DNA of 64,000 nt, taken from contig CM042540.1 of assembly GCA_023630585.1 (NCBI GenBank), forward strand, positions 9,039,074-9,103,073. The letters run 5' to 3'. Positions 34,753 to 49,700 of the stretch are shown here, in pieces. A program made the translations under genes and the position numbers. The notes beneath the pieces were generated by a model. The model saw only the letters and a list, made by a program, of their open reading frames with translations, was not told the origin of the DNA and searched no databases. Numbering within the stretch: position 1 is the first letter of the stretch; each line of letters begins with the position of its first letter. The stretch comes from Cranoglanis bouderius (Eukaryota; Chordata; Actinopteri; Siluriformes; Cranoglanididae).

Positions 34753-37700
34753 ATTACCAGATCTTCTTGCCATGAGGGTTGTGGCCTATGAATATGATGA
34801 GTGTCATCCAGTATGTCCTAAAAACCACAACTGATTATACATTTTGAGGTGAAGAAATCTACAACAACTTCACTGAAACCTGAATTTATGTCATTATACC
34901 TAGGTTGTAGTATGAATGGGAAGAAGTGAGAATTAAGAGAATCTTTTCTAGCATACTTGACACTGTCATTGACAGCGTAGTTCTGAATACTCTACAGTTT
35001 TAAATTTAGAGAATTAACAAATCATCAAGAAGCGATGAAAAGAAAATTAGATTCTTGTTTACCTGGAAAACATTTAAGACCTTTTGTACAAAATCCACTT
35101 CTGGACAACTCTGATGCACATATTCTTCAATATTATCACCCTCACATGCTCTAAGCTGAGTTTTTTTTTTTCTAATTTGTGGAGTATGTTTTGAATAATG
35201 CATTATCATACACATGAAAATGAAGAGAGAGTGCAGAGTGAAGGCGCGAGAGATTCAGTAAATGAAAAATGGAAATGCGCTGCACAGCGATAAACAGGAG
35301 AATGGTGAAGGGAAGCAGGTCACAGCAGTCAGTCTTTTATGAGAGCCATCTGGGGAATTACGCTGATATGAAATGGGAAGGCTGGTCTGCCTTGGGCCTT
35401 TATACTCACTAAGTAAACGTCAATCCTTCGACCCCAGCCAACCGACATCACAAATCTGCCAGGATAAATGTGAACCATGATTCAGCTAAAAATGTGAAAA
35501 ACAAATAAGAGGGAGAAAAAAAAGAAATATGGGCTGTGCTGAAGTGTAGGCTCACGTGTTCCTGTGCACTTGCAGATAGGAGCAGTCACAGATCTCAGTG
35601 CTTTCATCCTCTGCAGAGAAACACAGAACGTTCTCTTTAATTTACATTCAACAAGTTATAGGAAGCTGGTTCGCTGATCGTAGTGGTCTCCCTGCCAAGC
35701 TGGTCTACCTAACTATCCATCTGACTCTTCCCTTACAGTCACCTTTCCCCAGGTAATTATGTATATGATATGTGATCACATATTAGCACAATGTTATGCC
35801 CTGAAATTACACTTGTGAATTCAAATAAACTCATGCAACAGCTTGTGAATAATATGGAAAATGTACATGAGAAATGATAAAACATGCCCAACATAAAAAA
35901 TTAACATGTGAATATACATTTACTGTCCACCTGTACACCTGCACCATGATGCAGTATTTCAGAAACTGCTGAAATTTGAGTAACTGCTGAAATCCTGGAA
36001 TTTTCACATACACCAGTTTCTAGCACAGAATAGAGCAGAAAAAAAAAAAAAAAAAAAACATCCAGTGAGGAGCACCTCTGTCAGCAAAAATGTCTTGTTG
36101 ATGAGAAAGGTCAGATAGGTTCAAGCTGATACAAAGGGGTAATTCACACAACCACTCTTTACAAGTGTGGTGAGCAGAAAAGCATCTCAGAACTCAAAAC
36201 ACCTCATACTTTGAGGTAGATGGGCTACAACAGCTGAAGACTGCATCAGATTCCAAGCCTGTCAGTCAAGAACAGGTATCTAAGACTACTAAGAGCACAG
36301 GTTCACCAAAACTGGGTAGTTGAAGACTGGAAAACAGTGCCTGGCAATGATGTGCAGGGATACTGGTGTTCACTAATAAAGTGGACAGCAAGTGTATATT
36401 TATTTCAGATCTAGTAATTGAGTGTTCAGCCATTTTCCTGAAGACATACCTTCCTTTGGAATTCAGTTTATCAGCTAATTCAGCTAAGTAAACACATTTG
36501 CTTCAGATAATCAGTGTACTTGATTAGCCAGATTAGCTCTATTGGATTAGGGCTGAATTAGGATGCAGTTAATAACATTACTCAAACACACAGCTTGTCT
36601 TTGTTGTAAAAACATGTTCCAGAATGAAGAATTAAGAGTAAGAGTGAGATTATAAATGCTCTTTTTTTCTGCACTCATGCTGCACTATGACCTCTAGTAC
36701 TTTATATTTTCTTGCATGTCTACAAACATACAAATGATTTAGCCTACCGCACCTCGTCTCAGTATCTTCAGGCAGTGGCCATTGTGGAAGTTCCAGATTT
36801 TGAGACAGCCATCTCTGCCACCTGTTACAAGTCTTTAAAATAAAAGTAGTGTTAAAGAAAGTGGAAAGAATCAAAGAAAAAAAAAGGAAAATGTGATTTC
36901 ATGTACATGCAGTGCTACATGGAAAAAAAAAGACCTTCTTCCTTTTGGATCAAACGCCATGCAGGTTATGGCAGAGACTCCATGAGCGCCTCCAAACTCA
37001 AAGAGCTGACTTCCTGTGTCCACATCCCAGACTTTAACAGTCTAAAATAGAGCAAATCATGTTTGAAAGCCCTAGTCAAAAAGGTCTACAACAACCAAAA
37101 AGGCTAAATTGAGCTTCCATGCTGTTATCAAACTCATACTGTAGCTAGTAAGGATTTAAGCATTGTTGTGGAGTAGCTACACAGTAGCATGATAACTAGG
37201 TATTACAGTATGTTTGTTGTTTTCAAAAGAATGTAGCTGTTTTTTTTTTTCAACAAGTTGTAATGTAGCATTTTATATTTTTTCCTTTTTTAATCAAACA
37301 AGTAACAATGTTAAAACTGTTGTATGATCAGGAACCATCAAGAACCAAGTTCAATAATTCTCATTATTGTAGAAAGCATATACAGCTGTGGCCAAAAGTT
37401 TTGAGAATGACACAAATATTAATTTTTACAAAGTCTGCTGCCTCAGTTTTTATGATGGCAATTTGCATATACTCCAGAATGTTATGAAGCGTGATCAGAT
37501 GAATTGCAATTAATTTCAAAGACCCTCTTTGCCATGAAAATGAACTTAATCCCAAAAAAACATGTCCACTGCATTTCAGCCCTTCCACAAAAGGACCAGC
37601 TGACATCATGTCAGTGATTCTCTCGTTAACACAGGTGAGAGTGTTAACGAGGACAAGGCTGGAGATCACCCTGTCATGCTGATTGAGTTAGAGTAACAGA

Positions 37701-40700
37701 CTGGAAGCTTTAAAAGGAGGGTGGTGCTTGAAATTGTTGTTCTTCCTCTGTTAACTATGGTTACCTGCAAGGAAACACATGCAGCCATCACTGCTTTGCA
37801 CAGAAAGGGATTCACAGGCAAGGATATTGCTGCTAGTAAGATTGCACCTAAATCAACCATTTATCGGATCATCAAGACCTTCAAGGAGAGAGGTTCAACT
37901 GTTGTGAAGAAGGCTTCAGGGAGCCCAAGAAAGTCCAGCAAGCGCCAGGACCATCTCCTAAAGTTGATTCAGCTGCGGGATCGGGGCACCACCAGTGCAG
38001 AGCTTGCTCAGGAATGGCAGCAGGCAGGTGTGAGTGCGTCTGCACGCACAGTAAGGCAAAGACTTTTGGAGGATGGCCTGGTGTCAAGAAGGGCAGCAAA
38101 GAAGCCACTTCTCTCCAGGAAAAACATCAGGGACAGACTGCTATTCTGCAAAAAGTACAGGGATTGGACTGCTGAGGACTGAGGTAATGTTATTTTCTCT
38201 GATGAATCCCCTTTCTGATTGTTTGGGGCATCTGGAAAAAAGCTTGTCCGGAGAAGAAAAGGTGAGCGCTACCATCAGTCCTGTGTCATGCTAAGAGTAA
38301 AGCATCCTGAGACCACTCACTCTGTGTGGGGTTGCTTCTCAGCCAAGGGAGTGGGCTCACTCACAATTTTGCCTAAGAACACAGCCATGAATAAAGAATG
38401 GTACAGAAACATCCTCAGAGAGCAACTTCTCCCAACCATCCAAGAACAGTTTGGTGACGAACAATGCCTTTTCCAGCATGATAGGGCACCTTGCCACAAG
38501 GCAAAAGTGATAACGAAGTGGCTCGGGGAACAAAACATCGACATTTTGGGTCCATGGCCAGGAAACTCCCCAGACCTTAATCCCATTGAGAATTTGTGGT
38601 CTATCCTCAAGAGGCGGGTGGACAAACAAAAACCCACAAACTCTGACAAACTCCAAGCATTGATTATGCAAGAATGGGCTGCCATCAGTCAGGATGTGGC
38701 CCAGAAGTTGATTGACAGCATGCCAGGTTGAATTGCAGAGGTCTTGAATAAGAAGGGTCAACACTGCAAATATTGACTCTTTGCATAAACTTCAATAAAA
38801 GCCATTGACACTTATGAAATACTTGTGATTATACTTCAGTAACAGTTAGTAACATCTGACAAAAAGATCTAAAAACACTGAAGCAGTAGACTTTGTGAAA
38901 ATTAATATTTGTGTAATTCTCAAAACTTTTGGCCACGGCTGTAGGTGCAAAGCCAAAAATGAAAATACTGTCAACTAGTGAACTAGCCCTAGCCAGTACA
39001 ATTCAAATTCAAGACAGATTTTCATCAACACTATACACTACATGACTTTGTATTGCAGTTGTTCTCAAAGTGGAGTCCAGGGACACCCAGGGGTCTGTGA
39101 TGCATAGCCAGGGGGTCCATGTTTTTTTTTTTTTTTTTTTTTTCCCCCAACACTATACACTACATGACTTTGTATTGCAGTTGTTCTCAAAGTGGAGTCC
39201 AGGGACACCCAGGGGTCTGTGATGCATAGCCAGGGGGTCCATGTTTTTTTTTTTGTTTTTTTTTATAGTGGTGGAAAATATAACCTAGCATTATTTATTA
39301 TTAAGTTCTTATAGTTATTAGCCAGTTTGACTGATCACTTGAATTTAATGGGTTCAATCCCAGCCTCAAAAACAAGTATGCCTATAAATAATCACAACTT
39401 GGACCTAATGTGTTCTGTCAGTGAAAAGTTCAGGAAAAAAAAAAACTATGACTCATAAAAGTAGCAGTGTTATTACTGTACACATTTAAATACTGAGTGA
39501 AGTATTTGTATATTTGGATTATTCTCAGAAATCTGTACCGAGAGGGTCTGTGGAGTTTATGTTACGGTTAAAGGTCCCTGGCTTCGAAAGGTACTGCCTT
39601 ATTGGTATGTGTGCTCAAACTCTTTAAAAGTCTCAGAATAAACAGCCTTGTTCACACAGAGCACACCATCAAACACACTGCTGTTCATATACAGTGCGTC
39701 ATCAAACACACTGCTGTTCACACACAGTGCGTCAAACATACTGCTATTCTCACACAGTGCATGGCAACACCTCATCGCATCAGCAGAGGAATGTATGCTT
39801 TATACAGGTGTTTCTGAAAGCTCATTTGTACTCACTGATGCTTCAGTGCAGCTCACCACCTGCCGAAATTCCTGACTGTATCCGCAGCACAGCACTGCCT
39901 CCTTATGGGAAATGATATGGCTTCCTTCAGGCTGTGATGATCTGATACCCACATAAAAAAATGGAAGCAGACTGAAGAATAATACATTTTATTTAACTCC
40001 ATATGTATCAACAAGCCAGGTTCGACTCTCACAAACTTGCTATTCTCACACACTAGCTATTTCTTTCCCATCACATGAATGCTACCAATCAGCAAGTTAT
40101 GAAGCCAGATATCACATCTTCTCAAATTACTGCTCATCACAGGGCAGTTGAACATGCTTTGCAGCCTTCTTCTATATACAGGTGCATACAGACATCCGTA
40201 ATTGGATATCATTATTTTTCTTGTACTTTTATCAATTTTATCGATTTATAGTTCTATTAACATTGCTGAATGTGCACAAAGGAAGTTAGTTCCTGCTATC
40301 ACTCATGTGATGGCAGCTATAAACCGTTGATCCCTCACTTTATCCTGTCCAATGGCAGAAAAATTACAGGAACAGCTTACTGTTACAAAGAGCTCACGTT
40401 GAAGACCCCTTCCAAAACTTTTTAAAATCTGTTTAGTATTAACATGTAATTATGTGGAGCATCTGCCATATAGTAAGTCCCTGTGAAGGAGTTGCTACTA
40501 TAGAAAAAATAACAGATTAGAACAAACGCATTAAGATAAACTTGTGATCTGCCTTGCAGCAAGAAACTTTTGTCAGAGTTGCTCTTACAGAAAATGAATC
40601 AAAAGCATCTGGTGAATCAGAATTGAGAATTCAGCAGAGCTGTGGTATAAATTGATATAATTGTGGTATAAACTGATGTATACTGTAAGCTAATATCTGC

Positions 40701-43700
40701 TGATATCTGATAAATAATGTAAGAATTCATTGAACTGGTTTTGGGGGGGAAAAGTCATTTAGGGGTTAAAAGAATCTTCTCTTATCAATTGATTTTTCCT
40801 CACTGAAAAGAGACAGAATTCCCATCACTACTGTTTAAATGAGCTAACAGAGGTCCACAATTGGCTAGCAGTGCTCTGATCCACAAAGGAGAAATACATT
40901 CTTTCCACCCAGAGAGCAGGGCCAATTAGGCTCTCTTGGGTTCCCGGCCACATATGACATTGGCATCGTCAGGAGAAGTGGATGATTGTTATTGTTATTA
41001 AATAAATAAATGACTTTTTTAATATAAGGAACTTGCTTTGACATATTACAGGCAAGTAGGTAATAAAAAACAATAAAAAACGAATGATAATCTGTTCAAC
41101 AATATTGTGTAGACAGACAGCAAAAGACAAAAAGCCTTCACATGGTCAAATTTGGACATTTTCTGCTCTGTGGTGTTCTGAAATGTACAGGTTTCCTGAA
41201 CAGAAATATGTTTCTCTTTTACATTTATCTCAACCACAAGTAATCTTCTAGCAAGTCTGATTACTCCCAAAAGTGAAGAGAAAAAATTGCATTTAAACAT
41301 TTCATTCCAATTCCACATCAGCACACTGACTATCTAAAATCAAAAGCTTTTTTAGTGATTTGAATTTAACTTAACATGTAATAAAACATAACAATCATAA
41401 ATATGTCTATGTAAACAATGTATTTTTATATCCACCTTTATTCACAGCCTACAGTTGTTTTGTTAAACCAAAACATGAATTCTTTAGAACGCCTACGCAA
41501 TTTTAAAAATGTAATAAAAAACATTTGTCTTTCATAGACAGCTTTTCATAGACATAAATATACAGAGTTTTCCTCATTATAGGCTGTTTCTTTTAATAAA
41601 TGTATTTTATATTTAGCTTAGTTGAAAGCATATTGTACACCAGAACCTACTTGGATTTGAGGGAGAGGAAGGAGAGTGAATCAGTGGCTACATAAAGGCT
41701 CTTCACTGCAGTGAAGTACAGGCAGGCCGACAGCTCTCCACGCAGACAGCTTGCTTTTGGGTGGGCATCAAATAGACAGCACTGATCTTGGATGTCCCAT
41801 ATCTAAAAACAAACAACAACAAAATAAAATTACAAATTAAAAAAAACACTTCAATCTTCCACATGTCCAAATCCAGTGTAGATCAATATTTTTTCTGTTT
41901 TTTTCTAAATGCCAATACACACTGGTTTCAGTCCACACGTTATATCCATGTAAAACTCGAGCTTACACTATTTCTTAATTTGCTTGTGTGATTGTGAAAC
42001 ACGTGAAAAGTCCACGTGTGAAAATGTGTGAAACATGACATGTGAATTTATCTAAAATACCTAGTATGTAAAACTAATATGTGAATCATTTTGTTCGTGT
42101 GACTTTTCTGTATGGGGACACTCCATATAAATCCATTATAATAACAACAATTGTACAGTATATATTATATGTATTTATAATTTTTGAATGTATTTACTTT
42201 AATATTTACCTTATGAATGGACTCATTAATTTCTTAATTTGTGAGAAGCTGGACCTACTCAATGAGGCACTTGGTCATGCTAAAATCTACAAGCCCAGGT
42301 TTTTGAAACATTTTTGAGCCATTTATATTCTTTTCTTATTAGTTTATTATTAGATATTATTATTTGGTTTCTTTGACTCAAAATTTTTATGTCTGTTCAA
42401 TCATCATAGGAGTAAACATTTGCAACTCTAATTGTGCTTTGTATTTCATGTCAAAACAGAATTTCCCATTTTTCACTCACCTTGGCAGTGCTGTCTGTGG
42501 AAACAGAGAAAATACGGCTGTCCTCTGAGGAGATACAGAGATAGAAGATGGGTGCAGTATGACCTTTCAGAATGCCTGTGGGCCTCCTATCATTGGCAGA
42601 GCATTAAACATAGATGTGCCACCAGTATTAAGAACAGAGAAAGATCAAACACATTGCTGCCACGCCTGAGAACAGGGAGGTCGCACAAACACATTTAAAA
42701 TTAAAAACATCTGTAGAAAGCCCTCCTGTGCTCTGGGATGCAAATGAACAATTTCTGACACTATATGGATATTTGGAATATTAAGAGATACAGTACTGTG
42801 TAAAAGTTTTAGGCACCCTATTATTTTTTAGTACAAACTTTGTTATAGATTTTTTATTTTATGACTTCTACATTATCAAGTCAGTACAAAAAACATTTTA
42901 GATTCCCAAACATTAGTTTTCTAGCACAAAATTAAATGTTACAGAACATTTTTTGTATGTCATTAAAGAAAGCAGCATATTACGTAAGAGACACTTTTCA
43001 GGCAAAAACCACAATGAAGGCTGCTGGGTTTTGCTGCAAAAATAAGAAGCAAGTGAGAAAGTCAAAGTCTCCAGAAGAACTGTGGCTGGTTCTGCAAGAT
43101 GCTCAATAAAACTTACCAGCTCATTTCCTTATAAAACTGCACAAATTGTACTGAAGACTACTATTTAACATTTTTTATTTATTTATTTTTTGTCACACCA
43201 AATATTGACTTTGTTTCATTTACTACTGTTTATTGCTCTTTGCAGTATTTTTTTTTTTTTTTTTTTACGTAGAAACATTTAATTTCATTATTTTTAAGGC
43301 ATCTTTGCTCTACAGCATTTCTTTGCAAGTGCCTAAAACTTTTGCACAGTACTGTACGTATACTGATATTGCCATTGTGTTACACCCCAACTATATTGTG
43401 TTTGTCCAATATGGAAGCTCTTACTCTCAATTCTTTTATGTTGCCATTTAATATCCTAGTTATTCTTTTTTTTTTTTTTTTTTTTTTTTTAATTTCAAAT
43501 CCATTGTGCACCATGCAGTATAACAACATGGGTCCAGTTACTTGTATAGCTTGGGATAGGAGAGCTACATGTTAGTCAAAAGAAGGAGCCATTATTATTT
43601 ACTGCAAAACTCATGAGCTCACCCTGGAACATGAGGATTCCACATGCGTATTATTCTGTCCATCCCGCCTGTAACCAGGAGATTGTGCCTCTTGCACAGG

Positions 43701-46700
43701 TCAAAAGTCTTTACTCCTTTATATATGGAAAAGGTGGTCTGGTCACAGGGTGCTCTTGGCTGAGGGCTGCTGATGCTAAGTGCCACTTTTTTGGGTTTAC
43801 CCTCACACATCTCCTTAATCTCCTTTAACTGCTGTTCAACATTGGTGGATGGTCGAATGCAACCTCGGAAAAAAATGAGTAAAATAATTTTATATGTAAT
43901 ATACCTAAAAGTAACAAAATTAAGTTCTATAATTAGTATTAAACCCTGACACATATACTTGTATGTGCAGAATTCCCAACATGCACAGAGGACCAGGTGA
44001 CAGGTAACTCATAGCCCCTTTTCTGTGTTATGGCATGCTATTCAAATGAGATTAACTGGAATTTCATTACATCAAGGTCCCTGACAGATTCCTCAACTGG
44101 CAATAAATAAAATGGATTAATTGCAGAGTAAGTGCAGAGACCTATCCTCTAATGCCAGGCTGGAAGAAAAAAAACATTATATTTTCAGACTTTAATGAGG
44201 ATTAAAGAGAGATAATAATCACTCTGTTCCCTCAGGCAGTGTGTTGAAAAGCAACCTTTTGTCTGTGATAGATTCTGTCTGATCCACTCAAAGTCAAAGC
44301 TCATAGAAATGATCATTACGGATGAACAATACAGCACAGAGGTTCATTTTATATCTTACCAATAACGAGAGCGGAGGCTTCATGGTTTGACGTGGATACA
44401 ATAGAAGGAATGTTCTTAATGTATTTCAGCTGAAATGACAGGTTGAATAAAAAAATCTGATATTTTTTAATAAGTATCATTTTATCATGTAATCCCAGTT
44501 TCCAATTATTTTAAAAAATCCACAATGTTTCCACCAAATTAACATTATAAATTACTATTAAGTTGCTGCAATAGGCTTGAAGATGATGCTACATAAAAGA
44601 CTTCAATGAAATCTCTTTATAGTATTATAGAAAAAAAAAAGTCTTACCTCTGTTACCCAGTCTTGATGGACTTTCCATCTAATATACGTTACGTTTGGAG
44701 ACTGGGCTGCATAATCAATGCCAATGCTTGGCACATTTTCAACCTTTGTCAATTTCTTCCACATCCTATAGGGAAATTTATTATAAAGTATTACTTAAAG
44801 GGGCAGTTTGTAATTTTAGCACCCTCTACTGCCTGTGAGATGAACTGCAATTACAACTGAAAAAAACCCTGACAACATTTCTTTTCTTAATCCTAACCAA
44901 TCCCAGCTAATGTTGAAAATACAGATGTTGCCTTTTAAAGAAAGTGGCGGACCTGAGCTACTCTGTTATAGCTGGGGTGGGGCTTATTCCTGGGCCAGAA
45001 AAATATACAAAAACAGAAAACTAAAACAGAAAAACAAGCCAAATCTATAGCATGACCTTACTGTGAATGTCTTTTTCGAAAGTGTCTTTACAGTTATGTA
45101 TTACAGGTCTAGAAACTCAAACTGCAACCTCTACCTTTAAAGAAAATATGAAAAAAATCATGCTGTACTCAGATCATCATCACAAAAAAGTGTCTTTCCT
45201 ACTAGAAAATTATTATTTAAATTGTTTATAAGTTAGTATATCCAGATTTATTTTGCCTATTTTGATTGATTCATTCATTATGTTGGTCTTACCTACAACC
45301 CAGCCACTTTAATGGGAACACCTGTACACCTGCTCACCTAACCCTAGCCCCAGGTCGAAACAGCCTAGTTCTCTGAACGAGTCTATTTCGGCTCACTGTT
45401 GCTGCTCACTTGTTTTTCGCATCATTCTGTATAAACTCTAGAGACTGTTGTGTTTGAAAATCCCATTAGATCAGAAGCCTGCCTGGCACCAGTAACCATG
45501 CCATTAAAGTCACTGAGATTGCATTTTCCCCATTCTGATATTTGATGTGAGCATTAACTGAAGTTCTTGACCAACATCTGCATGATTTTATGCTTTGTGC
45601 TGCTGCATGACTAAGCAGCTGTTCCTAATAAAGAAGCTGGTGAGTGTATATGACCATATTTTATGTACATTATTTTTTAAATAATTTATTCATATGGTAT
45701 ATCTATCTTAAAACACATGTTTATGATTATGAGACCAGACATGACTTACTTAAGTCTTTAAAAGCAAGCATGAGCCAAATGAGGATAATTAATGTGTGTT
45801 TACCTCAGTGTCTCCCCCACAGATGTCATTAGTATGATATTCACACAGCCCTAGGATGAAAAAGCAATATAATTATTCAAACTAATGCCATGAACTTCAC
45901 TGCTCATCTGCCTAAATGTGTATTCATTAGGACTGTGCTTACCTGAGTATCACCGTATATGATAGCACATTCATCAGGGCCAGTATAGCTAAAGAGAGAC
46001 AAGAATAAAGTCACTATTCTCACAGAAAGTGTAAGGTTTTCATTAAAAGAACATTGAGCTAGAGAACTGCTTTACAAAGCGAGTATTTCATTATGGGCTA
46101 TTTTAATAACGTTTTAATTTGGGTTCTTGACTGCATTTTCTCATAATGTATATGCTTCTGAAAGTGCTCTCACCAGTAATCTAATTTCAGAGGAATGGTT
46201 TCCAGGGAGTTTATCTGACAGTAAGGTTCGAGTGAAGAAAGTTCATACAGCTGGATTTCTCTGTCCCTAAGACACAGAAAATGATATGAACATTTCAAGC
46301 ACATCAAGAACACGGTATAAAGGTATAAACTGGCCTTTCTGGGACATCCTCAAGAAACTAGATACATGTTAATCAATGCTAAGGGCAATAAGATAGCTTT
46401 TGCCACTGACCTAATTTTAACCACACCTGAAGCAGGTAAAGTTCTGATGGAGTATTTAAAGGAATCAATAATAAATGAGTATTACATCGCATTTTGTTGT
46501 CCACCCCACCTGATAATCATCAGGGCTTAAGATAAGTTTTATACAACAAATAAACATGTAGACGAACATAACAGAAATAACTCACCCTGTTCCAATAATC
46601 AGCTTGTTGTACTGCGGCATTGTTATAAAATCCGTGGCCCACTTTGGTGTCCGTCCAATGGGTCTTTCATACTTGATATAATAGGAATAAATAAAATAGC

Positions 46701-49700
46701 AGAGAACATACAATTTTATTTGTTCAATTTATATACTACATTTCTAACAGCCAATAGCCATGCAATCTCCATAGACAAACACTGGCAGTAGAATAAGTCA
46801 TAATGAAGTGCTCAGTGACTTTAAACATGGCACTGTCATAGGATGCCATCTTTGCTACAAGTCAGCTTGTGAAATCTCTGCCCTGCTAGATCTGCCCTGG
46901 TCAAATGTTAGTGCAATTATTGTGAAATGGTGGCATCTAGGAGCAACAACAGCTCAGCCACGAAGCAGTAAAGCACACACACTCACAGAGCTGGAACACC
47001 GAGTGCTGAAGCATGTAATGCATAAAAATCACCTATCCTCTCTTCTGTCACCCATTACAGAGTTCTAGACTGCCTCTGGAAGCAAAATCAGCACAAGAAC
47101 TGTTAACCGGGAGCTTCATGAAATGGGTTTCAATGGCCGAGCAGCTGCATACAAGCCTAATATCAATTTACGCAATGCCAACTGTTGGATGGAGTGGTGT
47201 AAAGCATGCCGCCTATGGACTCTGGAGTTTGGGCTAGGCTCCTTAGTTTCGGTGAAGGGTAACATTAATGCTTCAGCATTTTGACAACTTTGTGGCAAAC
47301 AGAGCACAGAGGTCTGTTTCACGAAGCGAGTTGAAAAAACTCAGAATTGCTGAGTAAGTTTTGAGTTGATAAAACCACACTAATCCAACCAGGCTTAACA
47401 GGTTTTGTTAGAAGGCAGAAAGAGGGGCTGGATGCATGTGCAGGGGGAAAAAGTCACTTTATTAGGTACACGCTCAAAAATAACGGAAAAGGGAAAAACG
47501 TAACGTAAATAGCAAAGTCGAAAGGCACACAATATCCTGACAGGGGCAAGGCAGTAATCCGAAATCTGAGGGGCATAGCAAAGTTCCAATATCCAGTGAT
47601 CACAGTCCAAAATAATCCGCTTGGTAATAGACAAGAAACAAAGTAACTCAGCTAGTCTAATACTTCGCGTCCAGGCGAAGACACAAAAGGGCTTAAATAA
47701 CATGAATGAAACGAGGCTTAACAGAAAACACGCGAAACTCATAATGACACATGATTGCCGAACCAATGAGAACACAGGGGCGGAGACAAGACATAAAGCA
47801 AAACAAAGAACCAATAACCATACAGGGTTTGGAGACATGACATGAAGCAAAACAACGAAACACATGGCAACGTAAACAGAACAAGAGTCTATGAAAGCAG
47901 AAGTGCGCTACTCGCTAGCCTCAGCGAGCAGCGCGGAGGGGGAAACCCTAACAGGTTTCATGATGCTGGTTATCAATATTCTCAGTCAACCCAGGTTTTA
48001 ACCCTGAATCCAAGTTTACTCAGCATATGTGTGCACATACAGTGCTGTGAAAAAGTATATGTCCCATCCTGATTTCTTCTGTTTTTGTGTGTATCTCATA
48101 CTAAATTAAAACAAAATCTAAGATAGAACAAAGGCAACCTGAGTAAAAACAAAATACAGTTTTTAAATGATAATGTTGTATATTGTTATATAAGGACAAC
48201 ACCAAAGGAACAACAGGCCTCTCTTGCATCAATCCCAGTCCTAGAAGCAAGCGAAAGACTGATCTCCAGTTATTAGAAGCGTTTGGTTGCAGTTATTGCT
48301 GCTAAAGGTGGCACAATCAGATTTTAAGTTTATGGGGGGCAATTAGTTTTTCACATTGGTGATAGGTATGGTAGGTAGCCACTAAAACCCGCTTTGTGAA
48401 ACAGGCCTCTGACCTCATCCCCATTAATCACCTTTGTTATGAACTAGAATGTTGATTGCGAACCAGGCCTTCTTGTACAGAATCAGAGCCTGAACTCACA
48501 AATACTCTTTTGACTGAATGGGCACAAATTCCTACAGACACCCGCCAAAATCTTGTAGAAAGAATTCAAAGAAGAGCAATGTAAGCAACATAAATTTTTA
48601 AGAAAAAGTTTTTAAGGAATAGAAAAGTCTTCTCTACCTCTTTCATTCCTACTATTAGATCTAATCATTTATTTATTTGTTTTCTTTTTATTTTCCTTAG
48701 ATTTTTCTTTTCTTTTCATGATCAAAACCTTGAAGCCAAGGTTATGTATAACTCTGGACTTCTTGATGTAGGACAGGACTGTGGTATGTGATATCTGACA
48801 GTACACAATACCAGGAAGCCAGTTCATTTCAAGGCAACATACTGTCATGGCTAGGGGCAATTTACATTTTGGGGGGGTTGGAGAAAACCCAAAGAACCCA
48901 GAGGAAACCAATGCAGACATTGGGAGAACATGTGAAACTCCACACAGATAGTAACCTGAACTTAGGAATAAACCCTGAAACTGTGAAGTGTCAACGGGTG
49001 CAGGTACAGAATAGCCTGCTTTAATAGGAATAACTGAATAATAATCTGGAAAATTAAGAGGTTAACTTAATGTATATACCTTATGTGTGATTTCCATGTG
49101 TGATAAGTTCATGCAAAAGAAATGGAAAACCTGTTAAACCTTAAAACTTACTTATAATGTAAGAGTAAGTACAGGTTTTGACATGTTGATGAATATTTAT
49201 GCAAGACACATTTCAGACTTTTTTTTTCAGTGAGATGTATGACTAAATGTCAGTCAAATCTGTGACTAAAAGTCTAAATTTATTTAATTTGTACAATTTG
49301 TCCTTTCAAAAGGGCATTCATTTGTGGCATTACCACATAAACAAGAACATGCCTTAGTTTAGGTCCAGTCTGTCTCATCTTAACATTTTTTAACATTACA
49401 GTATATTGGTTGTAGTTTTTAAATTTGCTTTATATAGTAATTTCCCCCCGTGTTTATTGATGGAATTCAACAAATGGTCATGTTTTGAGTGAACAGATTT
49501 TCTGGTCTTTTCTCAATATAGGGAAATTATTCTTGCCTGTGATAATCACACATATGCTACACATACTGTAAGCCAAAAAATACCCTAAAATCCTTTTGAA
49601 TGTGATTTTATATAAAGAACATTTTAGGCACAAATTATAGTAAATGGTATATCTATTTTGTTTTAATAATAAATAAATAAATAAAAGCTTATAGGAATAT

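Larger units (their letters stand above)
47312..48406. mobile_element. Harbinger-like MITE carrying two later insertions
   Basis: Ends gaggtctgtttcacgaagcg and the complement of cgctttgtgaaacaggcctc are inverted repeats. They lie 1.1 kb apart because an LTR (47406-47953) and a Tc1 fragment (48040-48367) have entered. Without those the element would be about 220 bp. Confidence 0.7.

Noticed and set aside
35052..35160. Possible extra wdr95 exon (31 open codons ending TTCCAG|GTAAAC, phase 0)
   Set aside because: The sequence before its AG is a long A-run, not a pyrimidine tract, and exons 20 and 21 join in frame without it. It could be an alternative exon, but nothing supports it.
39667..39762. 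Regularly spaced repeats, considered as CRISPR
   Set aside because: Units are adjacent with no spacers, and the genome is eukaryotic; this is a minisatellite.
47395..47884. 156-codon minus-strand hydrophobic ORF
   Set aside because: Lies in the solo LTR at 47406-47953; no reading-frame conservation with the other LTR copies.
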